Shown here: piece by piece, positions 49,245 to 58,513 of the stretch
How positions within the stretch are numbered: position 1 is the stretch's first letter
Layout: the number at the start of each line of letters is the position of its first letter
Assembly: GCA_024372625.1 (NCBI GenBank)
Contig: CP099605.1
Location: forward strand, 558,001-622,000
From: Comamonadaceae bacterium OTU4NAUVB1
GTDB taxonomy: Bacteria > Pseudomonadota > Gammaproteobacteria > Burkholderiales > Burkholderiaceae_C
Length of the DNA stretch: 64,000 nt
Reading direction: 5' to 3'
The notes under the pieces: model-generated
Seen by the model: the letters and a program-made list of their open reading frames with translations, nothing else
Databases searched by the model: none
Told to the model about the DNA's origin: nothing
Position numbers and translations under genes: made by a program

Positions 49245-49455
49245 AAAAAGCCCGGCGTCCGGCGCCTGCCGAGGGTGCACAAAGATGCGTGGATGCCCTC
49301 AAAGTCACCGGAATTGCACGGCGCTACATTTGAGTTCCATTTTGGCAACGCGAACAAATTCACAAAGTGTCCGGTGCTTGGTCGCAGTGAGGGCTTGCTG
49401 CTAGCATGCAACCCCATGCAAATCTTGCTAATCGTTACACCTGACGAGAATTCAA

Positions 49456-50535
49456 TTGATTGAACTTGGATCCCTGTTTCGACGACAGCCTGGCGCCCTG
49501 ATCGGGCTCGACGTCAGTTCATCGAGCGTGAAGCTGGTCGAGCTCGGGCGCGAGGCCAGCGGCCGGCTGGTGCTCGAGCACTGCGCGATCGAGCCGCTCG
49601 AGCGGGGCTGGATCAACGACGGCAACGTGGAGAAGTTCGACGAGGTCGCCGAGGCCGTGCGCCGCGTGGTGCGCAAGAGCGGCACGCGCACGCGCAACGT
49701 CGCGATGGCGTTGCCGCCCTCGGCGGTCATCACCAAGAAGATCGTCCTGCCCGGTGGCATGAGCGAGCAGGAACTCGAATTGCAGGTCGAATCGGAGGCC
49801 AACCAGTACATCCCGTTCTCCCTGGAGGAGGTCAGCCTGGATTTCTGCGTCATCGGCGACAGCGCCAGTTCCGCGGGCGACGTGGAGGTGCTGATCGCCG
49901 CCTCGCGCAAGGAGAAGGTCCAGGACCGCCAGGGCCTGGCCGAGGCCGCCGGCCTGAAGGCCGTGATCCTCGACGTCGAGTCGTATGCGTCGCGCATGGC
50001 CACGTCGCGGTTGATCGAGCAGCTCCCCAACCAGGGCGTGGATGCCGTGGTGGCGCTGTTCGAGGTCGGTGCCTTCACCACGAGCATGCAGGTGCTGCGC
50101 AACCAGGAAGTGCTCTACGACCGCGACCAGGCGTTCGGTGGTGCGCAGCTCACCCAGCTCGTCGTGCGCCAGTACGGCTTCTCGAACGAGGAGGCCGAGA
50201 TCAAGAAGCGCAGCGGCGACCTGCCCGACGACTACGGCGCCGCCGTGCTGCAGCCCTTCGTGGCGAGCATCGCGCAGGAGATCGCGCGGGCGCTGCAGTT
50301 CTTCTTCACCAGCACGCCGCACAACCGCGTCGACTACGTGCTGCTCGCGGGCGGGTCGGCCGCGTTGCCGGGCCTCACGAGCGCCGTGACGCGACAGACC
50401 TCCTTCGCCTGCTCGCTGGTCAATCCTTTCGAAGGCATGGAAGTCAGCGCCGCCATCCGCGAGAAGAAGATGCGGCGCGAAGCCCCGTCCTACCTGACCT
50501 CGTGCGGCCTGGCGATGCGAAGGTTCCTGCAATGA
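49456..50535 (+). CDS. pilM: Type IV pilus assembly ATPase-like protein PilM
   Basis: Actin-like cytoplasmic protein that binds the PilN N-terminus. 359 aa from a TTG start preceded by GACGAGAA; the start codon sits in the dyad TTCAATTGATTGAA (49451-49464). GLDVSSSSVKLVELG is the phosphate-1 motif and YVLLAGGSAALPGL the adenosine motif. First gene of pilMNOPQ; its stop overlaps pilN (ATGA). The 222-bp spacer from mrcA is comparatively AT-rich and must hold its promoter, but no strong -35/-10 pair was found. Confidence 0.95.
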   Translation: MIELGSLFRRQPGALIGLDVSSSSVKLVELGREASGRLVLEHCAIEPLERGWINDGNVEKFDEVAEAVRRVVRKSGTRTRNVAMALPPSAVITKKIVLPGGMSEQELELQVESEANQYIPFSLEEVSLDFCVIGDSASSAGDVEVLIAASRKEKVQDRQGLAEAAGLKAVILDVESYASRMATSRLIEQLPNQGVDAVVALFEVGAFTTSMQVLRNQEVLYDRDQAFGGAQLTQLVVRQYGFSNEEAEIKKRSGDLPDDYGAAVLQPFVASIAQEIARALQFFFTSTPHNRVDYVLLAGGSAALPGLTSAVTRQTSFACSLVNPFEGMEVSAAIREKKMRREAPSYLTSCGLAMRRFLQ

Positions 50536-51155
50536 TCCTGATCAACCTGCTGCCGCACCGCGAGGCCGCGCGCAAGCGCCGGCGCGAGCAGTTCTTCTCC
50601 GTGCTGGCGGCCTCCGTGCTGATGGGCGCCCTGGTCGCCGGTGCCATCTACCTCTGGCTGGGCGCGCAGATCTCCGACCAGAGGCAGACCAACGACTACC
50701 TGCAGTCGGAGATCACCAAGCTGGAGAGCGAGATCAAGGAGATCTCGACCCTGCAGTCAGAGATCGCCGGATTGAAGGCCCGCCAGCAGGCCGTGGAGAA
50801 CCTCCAGGGCGACCGCAACCTGCCGGTGCACCTGCTCAACGAACTGGTCAGCCAGCTGCCCGACGGCGTCTACCTCTCCAGCATGAAGCAGGACGACCGG
50901 GTCGTGACGTTGCAGGGCACGGCGCAATCGAACGAACGCGTCTCCGAACTGCTGCGCAACCTCGGCACCGTCAGCCCGTGGCTGACCAAGCCCGAACTCG
51001 TCGAGATCACGGCCGGCTCGGTGTCCCTGACGCCGCGCGACCAGCGGCGCGTGGCGAACTTCACCATGCGCATCGGCCTGCGCCGGCCGACCGATGCCGA
51101 CAAGCCCGCCCCCGCGCCCGCGACGCCCGCGGCCGTGCCGGCGACCAAGGGCTGA
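50532..51155 (+). CDS. pilN: Type IV pilus alignment protein PilN
   Basis: 207-aa bitopic inner-membrane protein. The cytoplasmic N-terminus INLLPHREAARKRRR is the PilM-binding motif; one membrane segment (about 23-43), a coiled coil (about 55-95) and a ferredoxin-like periplasmic domain follow. The C-terminus is a Pro/Ala tail. Forms the alignment complex with PilO. Confidence 0.95.
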   Translation: MILINLLPHREAARKRRREQFFSVLAASVLMGALVAGAIYLWLGAQISDQRQTNDYLQSEITKLESEIKEISTLQSEIAGLKARQQAVENLQGDRNLPVHLLNELVSQLPDGVYLSSMKQDDRVVTLQGTAQSNERVSELLRNLGTVSPWLTKPELVEITAGSVSLTPRDQRRVANFTMRIGLRRPTDADKPAPAPATPAAVPATKG

Positions 51156-51169
51156 AGGACCCCACGACC

Positions 51170-51850
51170 ATGCCGAAAAAACCCTCTGCGTCCAAGGCGC
51201 GCGTCGACGTCGCCGCCGCGGCGCGGCGTCTGGGCGACCAGTTCCGCGACCTCAACCCGAACGATCCCTCGATGTGGCCGGCCGTGCCGCGCAACGTGCT
51301 GCACGTCGCGGCCGCGATCATGGTGCTGGTGGCGCTGTGGTTCCTGTGGCTGGTGAATTCCAGCGACGAACTCGACGCCGCGCGCGCCAGGGAAGTGACG
51401 CTGAAGGCCGACTACCAGACCAAGGTGACCCAGGCTGCGCGGCTCGACCTGCTGAAGAAGCAGCGCGAGGAAGTCCGGCAGTACGTGACGCTGCTGGAGA
51501 AGCAGCTTCCGAGCAAGGCCGAGATGGACGCCCTGCTGTCGGACATCAACCAGGCCGGTCTGGGGCGCAGCCTGCAGTTCGAGCTCTTTCGGCCCGGACA
51601 GGTCGACGTCAAGGACTACTACGCCGAACTGCCCATCGCGATCCGCGTGACCGGCAACTACCACGACATGGGCGCGTTCGTCGGCGACGTGGCCAACCTG
51701 TCGCGCATCGTCACGCTCAACAACCTCTCGATCGCGCCGCAGAAGGACGGCACCCTGACGATGGACGCCACGGCACGCACCTACCGCTACCTCGACGAGC
51801 AGGAGCAGGGCCTGCAGCGGCGCGCGGCGGCCTCGGGAGCGAAGAAATGA
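51170..51850 (+). CDS. pilO: Type IV pilus alignment protein PilO
   Basis: 226 aa. Cytoplasmic N-terminus of about 45 residues, single membrane segment (VLHVAAAIMVLVALWFLWLV), coiled coil (about 68-105: DAARAREVTLKADYQTKVTQ) and a periplasmic domain with LPSKAEMDALLSDINQAG, typical of PilO. 14 bp after pilN; its stop overlaps the pilP ATG. Confidence 0.95.
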   Translation: MPKKPSASKARVDVAAAARRLGDQFRDLNPNDPSMWPAVPRNVLHVAAAIMVLVALWFLWLVNSSDELDAARAREVTLKADYQTKVTQAARLDLLKKQREEVRQYVTLLEKQLPSKAEMDALLSDINQAGLGRSLQFELFRPGQVDVKDYYAELPIAIRVTGNYHDMGAFVGDVANLSRIVTLNNLSIAPQKDGTLTMDATARTYRYLDEQEQGLQRRAAASGAKK

Positions 51851-52389
51851 GCACCGTGCGCAAGGCGGCATGTCTCGGCGCCGTCGTCGTCGTGTTGGCG
51901 GGATGCGCGGGCTCCGACCGCGATGACCTGCAGGCCTGGATGGCCGAGCAGCGCGCGCAGGCCAAGCCGACGATCACGCCGATCGTCGCGCCCAAGAAAT
52001 TCACGCCGCAGGCCTACACGCAGGAAGCGGGCACCGAGCCGTTCAACATCGCCAAGCTGACCCAGGCCCTGCGACGCGATGCCGCGCAGCCCAGCACGTC
52101 CGGCCTGATCGCGCCGGAACTCTCGCGCCGCAAGGAGGCGCTCGAGTCGTTTCCGCTCGACGCCATGGAGATGGTGGGCAGCCTGCAGGGCAGCGGCCAG
52201 CCGGTGGCGCTGGTGCGTGTCGACAAGCTGATCTACCAGGTGCGGGCGGGCAACTACCTGGGTCTGAACTACGGGCGCGTGCTGCGCGTCGGCGAGAACC
52301 AGCTCACCCTGCGCGAGATCGTGCAGGACGCCTCCGGGGAATGGATCGAACGCCCAGCCGCGCTGGAGCTGCAAGAGAAGTCGAAATGA
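51847..52389 (+). CDS. pilP: Type IV pilus lipoprotein PilP
   Basis: 180-aa inner-membrane lipoprotein connecting PilNO to the PilQ secretin. Lipobox LAGC (Cys20), disordered linker, then a beta domain with GSLQGSGQPVALVRVDKLIY and VRAGNYLGLNYGRVL. ATGA overlap with both pilO and pilQ indicates translational coupling along the operon. Confidence 0.95.
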   Translation: MSTVRKAACLGAVVVVLAGCAGSDRDDLQAWMAEQRAQAKPTITPIVAPKKFTPQAYTQEAGTEPFNIAKLTQALRRDAAQPSTSGLIAPELSRRKEALESFPLDAMEMVGSLQGSGQPVALVRVDKLIYQVRAGNYLGLNYGRVLRVGENQLTLREIVQDASGEWIERPAALELQEKSK

Positions 52390-54521
52390 ACCAATTCAAA
52401 AAATCACGCTTCATGCCCTGGCTGCGCGGCACCGGTCTCACCGTCGGACTGCTCGCGATGGCGGCGCTCGCCCAGGCGCAGAACGCCATCGAGTCGGTCA
52501 CCAGCTCCATGCAGTCCGGCTCGGAAGTCGTCCGCATCGATCTGAAGGAATCGCTCGCGGCCGTGCCCACGGGTTTCGTGGTGCAGGCGCCGGCACGCAT
52601 CGCGCTCGACTTCCAGGGGGTGGCCAACGCCATCGGCCGCTCGGCGATCGAGGTCAACCAGGGCAACCTGCGCTCCATCAACGTCGTCCAGGCCGGGGAA
52701 CGCACCCGGCTCGTGCTGAACCTCAAGCAGGCCACGGCCTACCGCACGGAAATCCAGGGCAAGTCGCTGCTCGTGTCGCTCGAACCGGTCGCGGGCACCG
52801 CGCTGGTGTCCTCGACGACCAGCACCTTCGCCGAGAACCGCAATCGCGACATGCTGCCCCTGCGCGACGTCGACTTCAAGCTGGGCACCGAGAACACTGG
52901 GCGGGTGATCGTCGATCTCGCCAACAGCCAGGTCGGCGTCGACATCCGCCAGCAGGGCGGCAACCTCGTGGTCGAGTTCACCAAGTCGACCCTGCCCGAG
53001 GGCCTGCGCCGCCGCCTGGACGTGACCGACTTCGGCACGCCGGTGCAGACCATCACCACGCAGCAGGCCGGCGACCGCGTGCGCATGGTCATCGAGCCCA
53101 AGGGCGACTGGGAGCACAGCGCCTACCAGAGCGAGAACCAGTTCGTCGTCGAGGTCCGTCCTCGCAAGGTCGATCCGACCAAGCTCACGCAGGGCACGGG
53201 CTACAACGGCGAGAAGCTCTCGCTGAACTTCCAGAACATCGAGATCCGTTCGTTGCTGCAGGTGATCGCCGATTTCACGAACTTCAACATCGTGACCTCG
53301 GACTCCGTGACCGGCGCGCTGACGCTGCGGCTCAAGGACGTGCCGTGGGACCAGGCCCTGGACATCATCATGCAGGCCAAGAACCTGGGCCTGCGCAAGA
53401 ACGGCAGCGTGCTGTGGATCGCGCCCAAGGACGAGATCAACGCCAAGGAGAAGCTCGACTACGAGGCGCGCGCGGCGATCCAGAACCTCGAACCCCTGCG
53501 CACGCAGTCGTTCCAGTTGAACTACTCCAAGGCCACGGTCATCGCGCAGGGCCTCAGCGGCACGGGCGTGGGCTCCACCGGTGGCGCCGTCGGCACCGCG
53601 ACGCGCATCCTGAGCCCGCGCGGCAGCGTCATCGCCGAGACGCGCACCAACCAGCTGTTCGTCTCGGACATCCCCGCCCGCCTCGCCCAGGTGGCCGAGC
53701 TGATCCAGAAGCTCGACGTGCCCGTGCGGCAGGTCATGATCGAGGCACGCATCGTGGAGGCGACGGACACCTTCGGCAAGTCGCTGGGCGTGCGCCTGGG
53801 CGGCGGCGTGATCAACACCGGAAGCACCGTCGGCGCGTTCCCCGCGGTCACGGCCAACGCGGTGACCAACGGCACCTTCGGCGGTGCGCCCAGCGCGACG
53901 ACGACCTTCACCGGCAGCAACTTCGTCAACCTGCCGTCCACGGGCGTGTCGGGCAACGGCAACGCGCCGGGCACCTTCGCCGTGTCGCTGTTCAACTCGA
54001 GCTTCTCCCGCCTGCTGAACCTGGAGATCTCCGCGCTCGAGGCCGACGGCAAGGGTCGCGTGGTGTCGAGCCCGCGCGTCGTCACGGCCGACCAGACCGA
54101 GGCGCTGATCGAGCAGGGCACCGAACTGCCCTACCAGGTGGCCACCTCCAGCGGCGCGACGTCGATCGCCTTCCGCAAGGCGAACCTGGCGCTGAAGGTC
54201 ACGCCGCAGATCACGCCCGAGGGCAACATCATCCTGGCGCTGGACGTGAACAAGGACACCGTCGGCCAGGCCACGACCGCCGGCTTCGCCATCAACACCA
54301 AGCACGTCAAGACCGACGTGCTGGTGGAGAACGGCGGCACGGTCGTCATCGGCGGCATCTTCGAGCTGACCGAGCAGAACGACGAATCGCGCATTCCCGT
54401 CCTGGGCGAGGTGCCCTACCTGGGCGCGCTCTTCCGCACCCGCACCCGGACGCTGAACAAGACCGAGATGCTGGTGTTCATCACGCCGCGGATGATCACC
54501 GACCGCAGCGCGGCGCGCTGA
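52386..54521 (+). CDS. pilQ: Type IV pilus secretin PilQ
   Basis: 711-aa outer-membrane secretin through which the pilus exits. Signal peptide about 1-31 (ending ALAQA); two AMIN domains (about 35-260) for peptidoglycan binding; N0/N1 domains starting KLSLNFQNIEIRSLLQVIAD; secretin core with VEATDTFGKSLGVRLGGG, VVSSPRVVTADQTEALIEQG and VENGGTVVIGGIFE; C-terminal signature GEVPYLGALFRTRTRTLNKTEM. Last classical pil gene here; an Ig-domain lipoprotein gene follows 32 bp downstream. Confidence 0.97.
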   Translation: MNQFKKSRFMPWLRGTGLTVGLLAMAALAQAQNAIESVTSSMQSGSEVVRIDLKESLAAVPTGFVVQAPARIALDFQGVANAIGRSAIEVNQGNLRSINVVQAGERTRLVLNLKQATAYRTEIQGKSLLVSLEPVAGTALVSSTTSTFAENRNRDMLPLRDVDFKLGTENTGRVIVDLANSQVGVDIRQQGGNLVVEFTKSTLPEGLRRRLDVTDFGTPVQTITTQQAGDRVRMVIEPKGDWEHSAYQSENQFVVEVRPRKVDPTKLTQGTGYNGEKLSLNFQNIEIRSLLQVIADFTNFNIVTSDSVTGALTLRLKDVPWDQALDIIMQAKNLGLRKNGSVLWIAPKDEINAKEKLDYEARAAIQNLEPLRTQSFQLNYSKATVIAQGLSGTGVGSTGGAVGTATRILSPRGSVIAETRTNQLFVSDIPARLAQVAELIQKLDVPVRQVMIEARIVEATDTFGKSLGVRLGGGVINTGSTVGAFPAVTANAVTNGTFGGAPSATTTFTGSNFVNLPSTGVSGNGNAPGTFAVSLFNSSFSRLLNLEISALEADGKGRVVSSPRVVTADQTEALIEQGTELPYQVATSSGATSIAFRKANLALKVTPQITPEGNIILALDVNKDTVGQATTAGFAINTKHVKTDVLVENGGTVVIGGIFELTEQNDESRIPVLGEVPYLGALFRTRTRTLNKTEMLVFITPRMITDRSAAR

Positions 54522-54553
54522 CGAGAACAAGAACCGACGGACGAGGAGGTGCC

Positions 54554-56554
54554 ATGAATTTCCCGAGAATCTCTGCCTGGATCATTTCGACATCCATCCT
54601 GGCTTCCTGCGGCGGGGGAGGCAGTCCCGATGTTCCTTCGGCGGCCGCCACGGGCGGCACTTCGACGACGTCGACGGGCACGACCACGACCCCGGCCGTG
54701 ACGACGCCCTCGATCGCCCTGGAGCTCAGGGGGGCCGACAACGCGTCGACGACGACGCTGGCGGCTGCCGGGACCACCGCACGCGCCACCGTGCTCGATG
54801 AGTCCGGCCGGCCGGTGGCCAGCAAGCTCGTGACGTTCTCGACCGCCACCGCCGTGGCGTCGCTCACGCCGGCCTCGGGCCAGGCCTTGACCGATGCGGC
54901 CGGCGTGGCGCAGGTGCAGGTGGCCCCGGCATCGCTCACGGCATCCGGCGCCGGCACCCTGACGGCGACGGCCGTCGTCGGCACCACGACGGTGACGAAG
55001 ACGCTCGACTACCAGCTCACGCCGGCGAGCCTGCGGATCGAGGCGCTCGACGTCGGCAGCGGCGCGCTGGCGGCCTACGGCAACCGCTCGGTCTCGGTGC
55101 GCGTCACCGCCAACGGCGTCGCGCTGACCACCACGACCGTGCCGGTGACGTTCGCCGCGAGCTGCGGTGCCGCCAACCTGGCGCCCACCACGGTCAGCAC
55201 CAACGCCGGCGGCCTGGCCAGCACCACCTATGCCGCGATCGCCCCCGAATGCTTCGGAACCAACGTCGTCGTGACCGCCTCCGTGCCGGGCGCGGCGGCG
55301 GTGAGCGGCCAGATCCCGGTGGCGGCGGCCCAGGTGGCGAACATCCAGTTCGTCGGCAGCGCGCCTCAGGTCATCTACCTGGCGGGCTCGACCGGCGCGA
55401 CGCAGGCCGTGGTGACGTTCCGGGTCATCGACTCGAACGGCAACGCCGTGCAGAACCAGGCCGTCACGCTGTCGTTGGTCAATGCCGCGCCGGGCGTCTC
55501 GCTCGGACTCGCCGGCAATTCGCTGCCCCTGAGCGCCACGACCGGCTCGGCGGGCCAGGTCTCGGCCGCCGTGTTCTCGGGAACGATCCCGACGTCGGTC
55601 CAGGTCCAGGCGCTGATCCCGTCCAATCCCAGCGTGCCCGCGACGTTGTCGAACGTACTCACGGTGGCCTCGGGTCGTGCCGTCCAGAAGGCCACCAGCC
55701 TCGCCGTGGGCCAGTTCTCGATCGAGGGATTCAACGTCGACGGCACCAGCACCCCGGTCACCGTCTCGCTGGCCGACCGCCAGGGCAACCCGGTGCCCGA
55801 CGGAACCCAGGTGAACCTGACGAGCGAGAGCGGCCTGCTCGTGCCGCCCACCTGCCTCACGGCCGGCGGAACCTCCAGCTGCAGCGTGAGCTTCCGTTCG
55901 CAGGGCACACGCCCGGCCGACGGCCGCGTCTCCATCCTGGCCTACCTGCCGGGCGAGGAAGACTTCGTCGACGCCAACGCCAACAACGTCCATGACGCGG
56001 GAGAAGCGTTCACGGACCTCGGCGACGCCTACCGCGACGACAACGAGGACGACGCCTACGTGGCGGTGGACGACTTCACGGTGCCGCGCGCGTCGCCGGC
56101 TCGGGCCTGCCAGGACGTCATCTCGGCGGCCGTGGCGCCGGGCGGCGACCACGGCCGTGCCGACCGGTGCGACGGCGTCTGGGGCACCGCCGACATCCGC
56201 AGGCAGACCGTGGTGGTGCTCGCGACTTCCAGCGCCCGCATCGTGGGCGTCAACGGCTCGGCCATCGCCCGGGTCAGGCTCGCGGCCCCGGCGGCGAAGG
56301 TCAACGACCTCAACGGCAACATCATGCCGGTCGGCTCGACCATCGCCGTGGCGTCGGCCGACACCGGCTGCACCGTGACCAGCACCGTGACCACGGTGCC
56401 CAACGCCGCGTTCGGCAAGGCGGACGTCGTCGCCGGCAACGCGGGTACCATCGTGCCCCTGACGACGACAGGCTGCGTCGCGGGCCAACGGGTCACCGTG
56501 ACCGTGACGTCCCCCCGTGCCCTGACGACGTCGCGAGAACTAATCTTCGAGTAG
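54554..56554 (+). CDS. Lipoprotein with tandem Ig-like (Big_1-type) domains
   Basis: 666 aa. Signal with lipobox LASC (Cys19), Ser/Thr-rich linker (about 30-55), then about four to five beta-rich repeats of the bacterial Ig-like kind, recognisable by GRPVASKLVTFSTA, TDAAGVAQVQV, DSNGNAVQNQAVTL and RQGNPVPDGTQVNLTS. A segment near 475-505 (FVDANANNVHDAGEAF and following Asp/Asn pattern) could bind calcium. Strong Shine-Dalgarno AGGAGGT. Located between pilQ and aroK on one strand, so probably co-transcribed with the pilus genes. Function unknown; surface adhesion or secretin association are possibilities. Confidence 0.8.
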   Translation: MNFPRISAWIISTSILASCGGGGSPDVPSAAATGGTSTTSTGTTTTPAVTTPSIALELRGADNASTTTLAAAGTTARATVLDESGRPVASKLVTFSTATAVASLTPASGQALTDAAGVAQVQVAPASLTASGAGTLTATAVVGTTTVTKTLDYQLTPASLRIEALDVGSGALAAYGNRSVSVRVTANGVALTTTTVPVTFAASCGAANLAPTTVSTNAGGLASTTYAAIAPECFGTNVVVTASVPGAAAVSGQIPVAAAQVANIQFVGSAPQVIYLAGSTGATQAVVTFRVIDSNGNAVQNQAVTLSLVNAAPGVSLGLAGNSLPLSATTGSAGQVSAAVFSGTIPTSVQVQALIPSNPSVPATLSNVLTVASGRAVQKATSLAVGQFSIEGFNVDGTSTPVTVSLADRQGNPVPDGTQVNLTSESGLLVPPTCLTAGGTSSCSVSFRSQGTRPADGRVSILAYLPGEEDFVDANANNVHDAGEAFTDLGDAYRDDNEDDAYVAVDDFTVPRASPARACQDVISAAVAPGGDHGRADRCDGVWGTADIRRQTVVVLATSSARIVGVNGSAIARVRLAAPAAKVNDLNGNIMPVGSTIAVASADTGCTVTSTVTTVPNAAFGKADVVAGNAGTIVPLTTTGCVAGQRVTVTVTSPRALTTSRELIFE

Positions 56555-56565
56555 GTGCGACGGAT

Positions 56566-57192
56566 GTGGCAGTGGAAAAATCGGATCGACTGACCGTCCT
56601 CGTCGGCCTCCCGGGCTCCGGCAAGTCCAGCGTGGGGCGGCGCCTGGCGCAACGGCTGGACCTGCCGTTCTTCGATTCCGACACCGTCATCGAGCAGCGC
56701 ATCGGCTGCACCATCCGCGACTTCTTCGCGCGGGAGGGCGAGACCCGCTTCCGCGACCTGGAGCAGGAAGTGATCGCCGAACTCGTCGGCACGCGCGGCG
56801 CGGTGGTGGCCACGGGCGGCGGCGCGGTGTTGCGGGAAGCCAATCGAGACGCCTTGCGGAGGGGTGCCTATGTCATCTACCTGCACTCGATGCCGGAGGA
56901 CCTGTACCGCCGGCTGCGCCACGACATGAAGCGGCCGCTGCTGCAGGTCCAGGACCCGCTGGGCCGGCTGCGCGAACTCCACGAAGTGCGCGATCCCCTC
57001 TATCGCGCGACCGCGCACGCGACCGTCGAGACGGGCCGGCCCTCCGTGGCCTCGCTGGTCCAGGTGATCGCCGCGCAGCTGGCGCTCGCGGGCGTGCCGG
57101 AAGTGGCGGGCGAGTCGAGGCGATCGGAGGGCGTCGACGAACGGGCGGACCGGCCTTCGACGCCGTCGCCGCAACGCCCACGCAGTCATTGA
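56566..57192 (+). CDS. aroK: Shikimate kinase
   Basis: Phosphorylates shikimate in aromatic amino acid synthesis. Walker A GLPGSGKSSVGRRL, substrate motif FFDSDTVIEQRIG, EGETRFRDLEQEVI, VVATGGGAVLREAN and the LID-region PLLQVQDPLGRLREL are typical. No in-frame ATG exists near the N-terminus: GTG 56566 or GTG 56572 must be used; the first gives 208 aa. A C-terminal tail of about 30 residues is Arg/Ser-rich. 11 bp after the Ig lipoprotein gene; aroB follows. Confidence 0.94.
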   Translation: MAVEKSDRLTVLVGLPGSGKSSVGRRLAQRLDLPFFDSDTVIEQRIGCTIRDFFAREGETRFRDLEQEVIAELVGTRGAVVATGGGAVLREANRDALRRGAYVIYLHSMPEDLYRRLRHDMKRPLLQVQDPLGRLRELHEVRDPLYRATAHATVETGRPSVASLVQVIAAQLALAGVPEVAGESRRSEGVDERADRPSTPSPQRPRSH

Positions 57193-57246
57193 GCCCACGC
57201 CGGCCGGGCGGCGCACGGGGACCGCGCTGCCCCTAAACTCGCCGCC

Positions 57247-58419
57247 ATGTCCGCGTCCGCCATCTCCCAGCCCGTCCGCTTCCCGTCCTCGTCGTCACCC
57301 GGCGCGTCGCTTCGCGCGCCCGATGCGGCATCGGCCACCGAACGCATCGACATCGACCTGGGCGATCGCGGCTACCCGATCCTGATCGGCGCCGGCCTGC
57401 TGGGCGATCCGTCGAATTTCGACGTCGCGCCCCAGGCCGCGAGCGCGCTGATCGTGACCAACACGACGGTCTCGCCGCTCTATGCCGCCACGCTGCAGAA
57501 GGCCCTGGCTGCCCGCTACCGCGACGTGCGCGTCATCGCGCTGCCCGACGGGGAGGCCCACAAGGACTGGCCGACGCTCAACCTGATCTTCGATGCGCTG
57601 CTCGCGCACGGCAGCGACCGCAAGACCGTGCTGTTCGCCCTGGGCGGCGGCGTGGTGGGCGACATGACCGGCTTCGCCGCGGCCAGCTACATGCGCGGCG
57701 TGCCGTTCGTGCAGGTGCCCACGACGCTGCTGGCGCAGGTCGATTCGTCGGTCGGCGGCAAGACGGCCATCAACCATCCGCTGGGCAAGAACATGATCGG
57801 CGCCTTCTACCAGCCGCGGCTGGTGTTGTGCGACCTGGACACCCTCGCGACCCTGCCGGCGCGCGAGCTCAGCGCCGGCCTGGCCGAGGTCATCAAGTAC
57901 GGGCCGATCCACGACATGGCGTTCCTCGACTGGATCGAGGCGAACATCGACGCGCTGGTCGGGCGCGATCCGGCCGCGCTGGCCCACGCGGTGAAGCGCA
58001 GCTGCCAGATCAAGGCGCTGGTGGTGGGGCAGGACGAGCGCGAGGCCGGGCTGCGCGCCATCCTCAATTTCGGCCACACCTTCGGCCACGCGATCGAGTC
58101 CGGGCTGGGCTATGGCGAGTGGCTGCACGGCGAGGCCGTCGGTTGCGGCATGGTGATGGCGGCGCGCCTGTCGCAACGCCTGGGCGGCATCGACGAGGCC
58201 TTCGTACGGCGCCTGACGCGGTTGATCGAGCGCGCCGGCCTGCCGGTGACGGCCCCGCGCCTGGGCGCCGAGCGCTACCTGGAACTGATGCGCGTCGACA
58301 AGAAATCCGAGGCCGGCGAGATCCGCTTCGTGGTGATCGACAGGCCCGGCTCGGCACGGGTCTGTGGCGCGCCGGACGCGATGGTGCGCGAGGTGCTGGC
58401 CGAGTCCGGCGGCGCGTGA
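57247..58419 (+). CDS. aroB: 3-dehydroquinate synthase
   Basis: NAD- and zinc-dependent enzyme of the shikimate pathway. 390 aa with an N-terminal extension of about 30 residues before [19 protein letters not shown]. Core motifs: [49 protein letters not shown], and zinc ligands in [11 protein letters not shown] and WLHGEAV. TAAACT (57234-57239) ends 8 nt before the ATG and no Shine-Dalgarno is seen, so an internal leaderless start is possible besides read-through from aroK. Confidence 0.97.
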   Translation: MSASAISQPVRFPSSSSPGASLRAPDAASATERIDIDLGDRGYPILIGAGLLGDPSNFDVAPQAASALIVTNTTVSPLYAATLQKALAARYRDVRVIALPDGEAHKDWPTLNLIFDALLAHGSDRKTVLFALGGGVVGDMTGFAAASYMRGVPFVQVPTTLLAQVDSSVGGKTAINHPLGKNMIGAFYQPRLVLCDLDTLATLPARELSAGLAEVIKYGPIHDMAFLDWIEANIDALVGRDPAALAHAVKRSCQIKALVVGQDEREAGLRAILNFGHTFGHAIESGLGYGEWLHGEAVGCGMVMAARLSQRLGGIDEAFVRRLTRLIERAGLPVTAPRLGAERYLELMRVDKKSEAGEIRFVVIDRPGSARVCGAPDAMVREVLAESGGA

Positions 58420-58513
58420 TGCGCGATGACTGGCGTGGGCTCGCCTCCGAACGGGTCGCCGGCGGTCACGGCGCGTCGGCCGGCTCCACGATGACCGCTG
58501 CCTCCGTCGCGCC

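Noticed and set aside
49451..49464. Dyad TTCAATTGATTGAA over the pilM start codon as a regulatory hairpin
   Set aside because: The stem is AT-rich and short with a tiny loop; too weak to claim.
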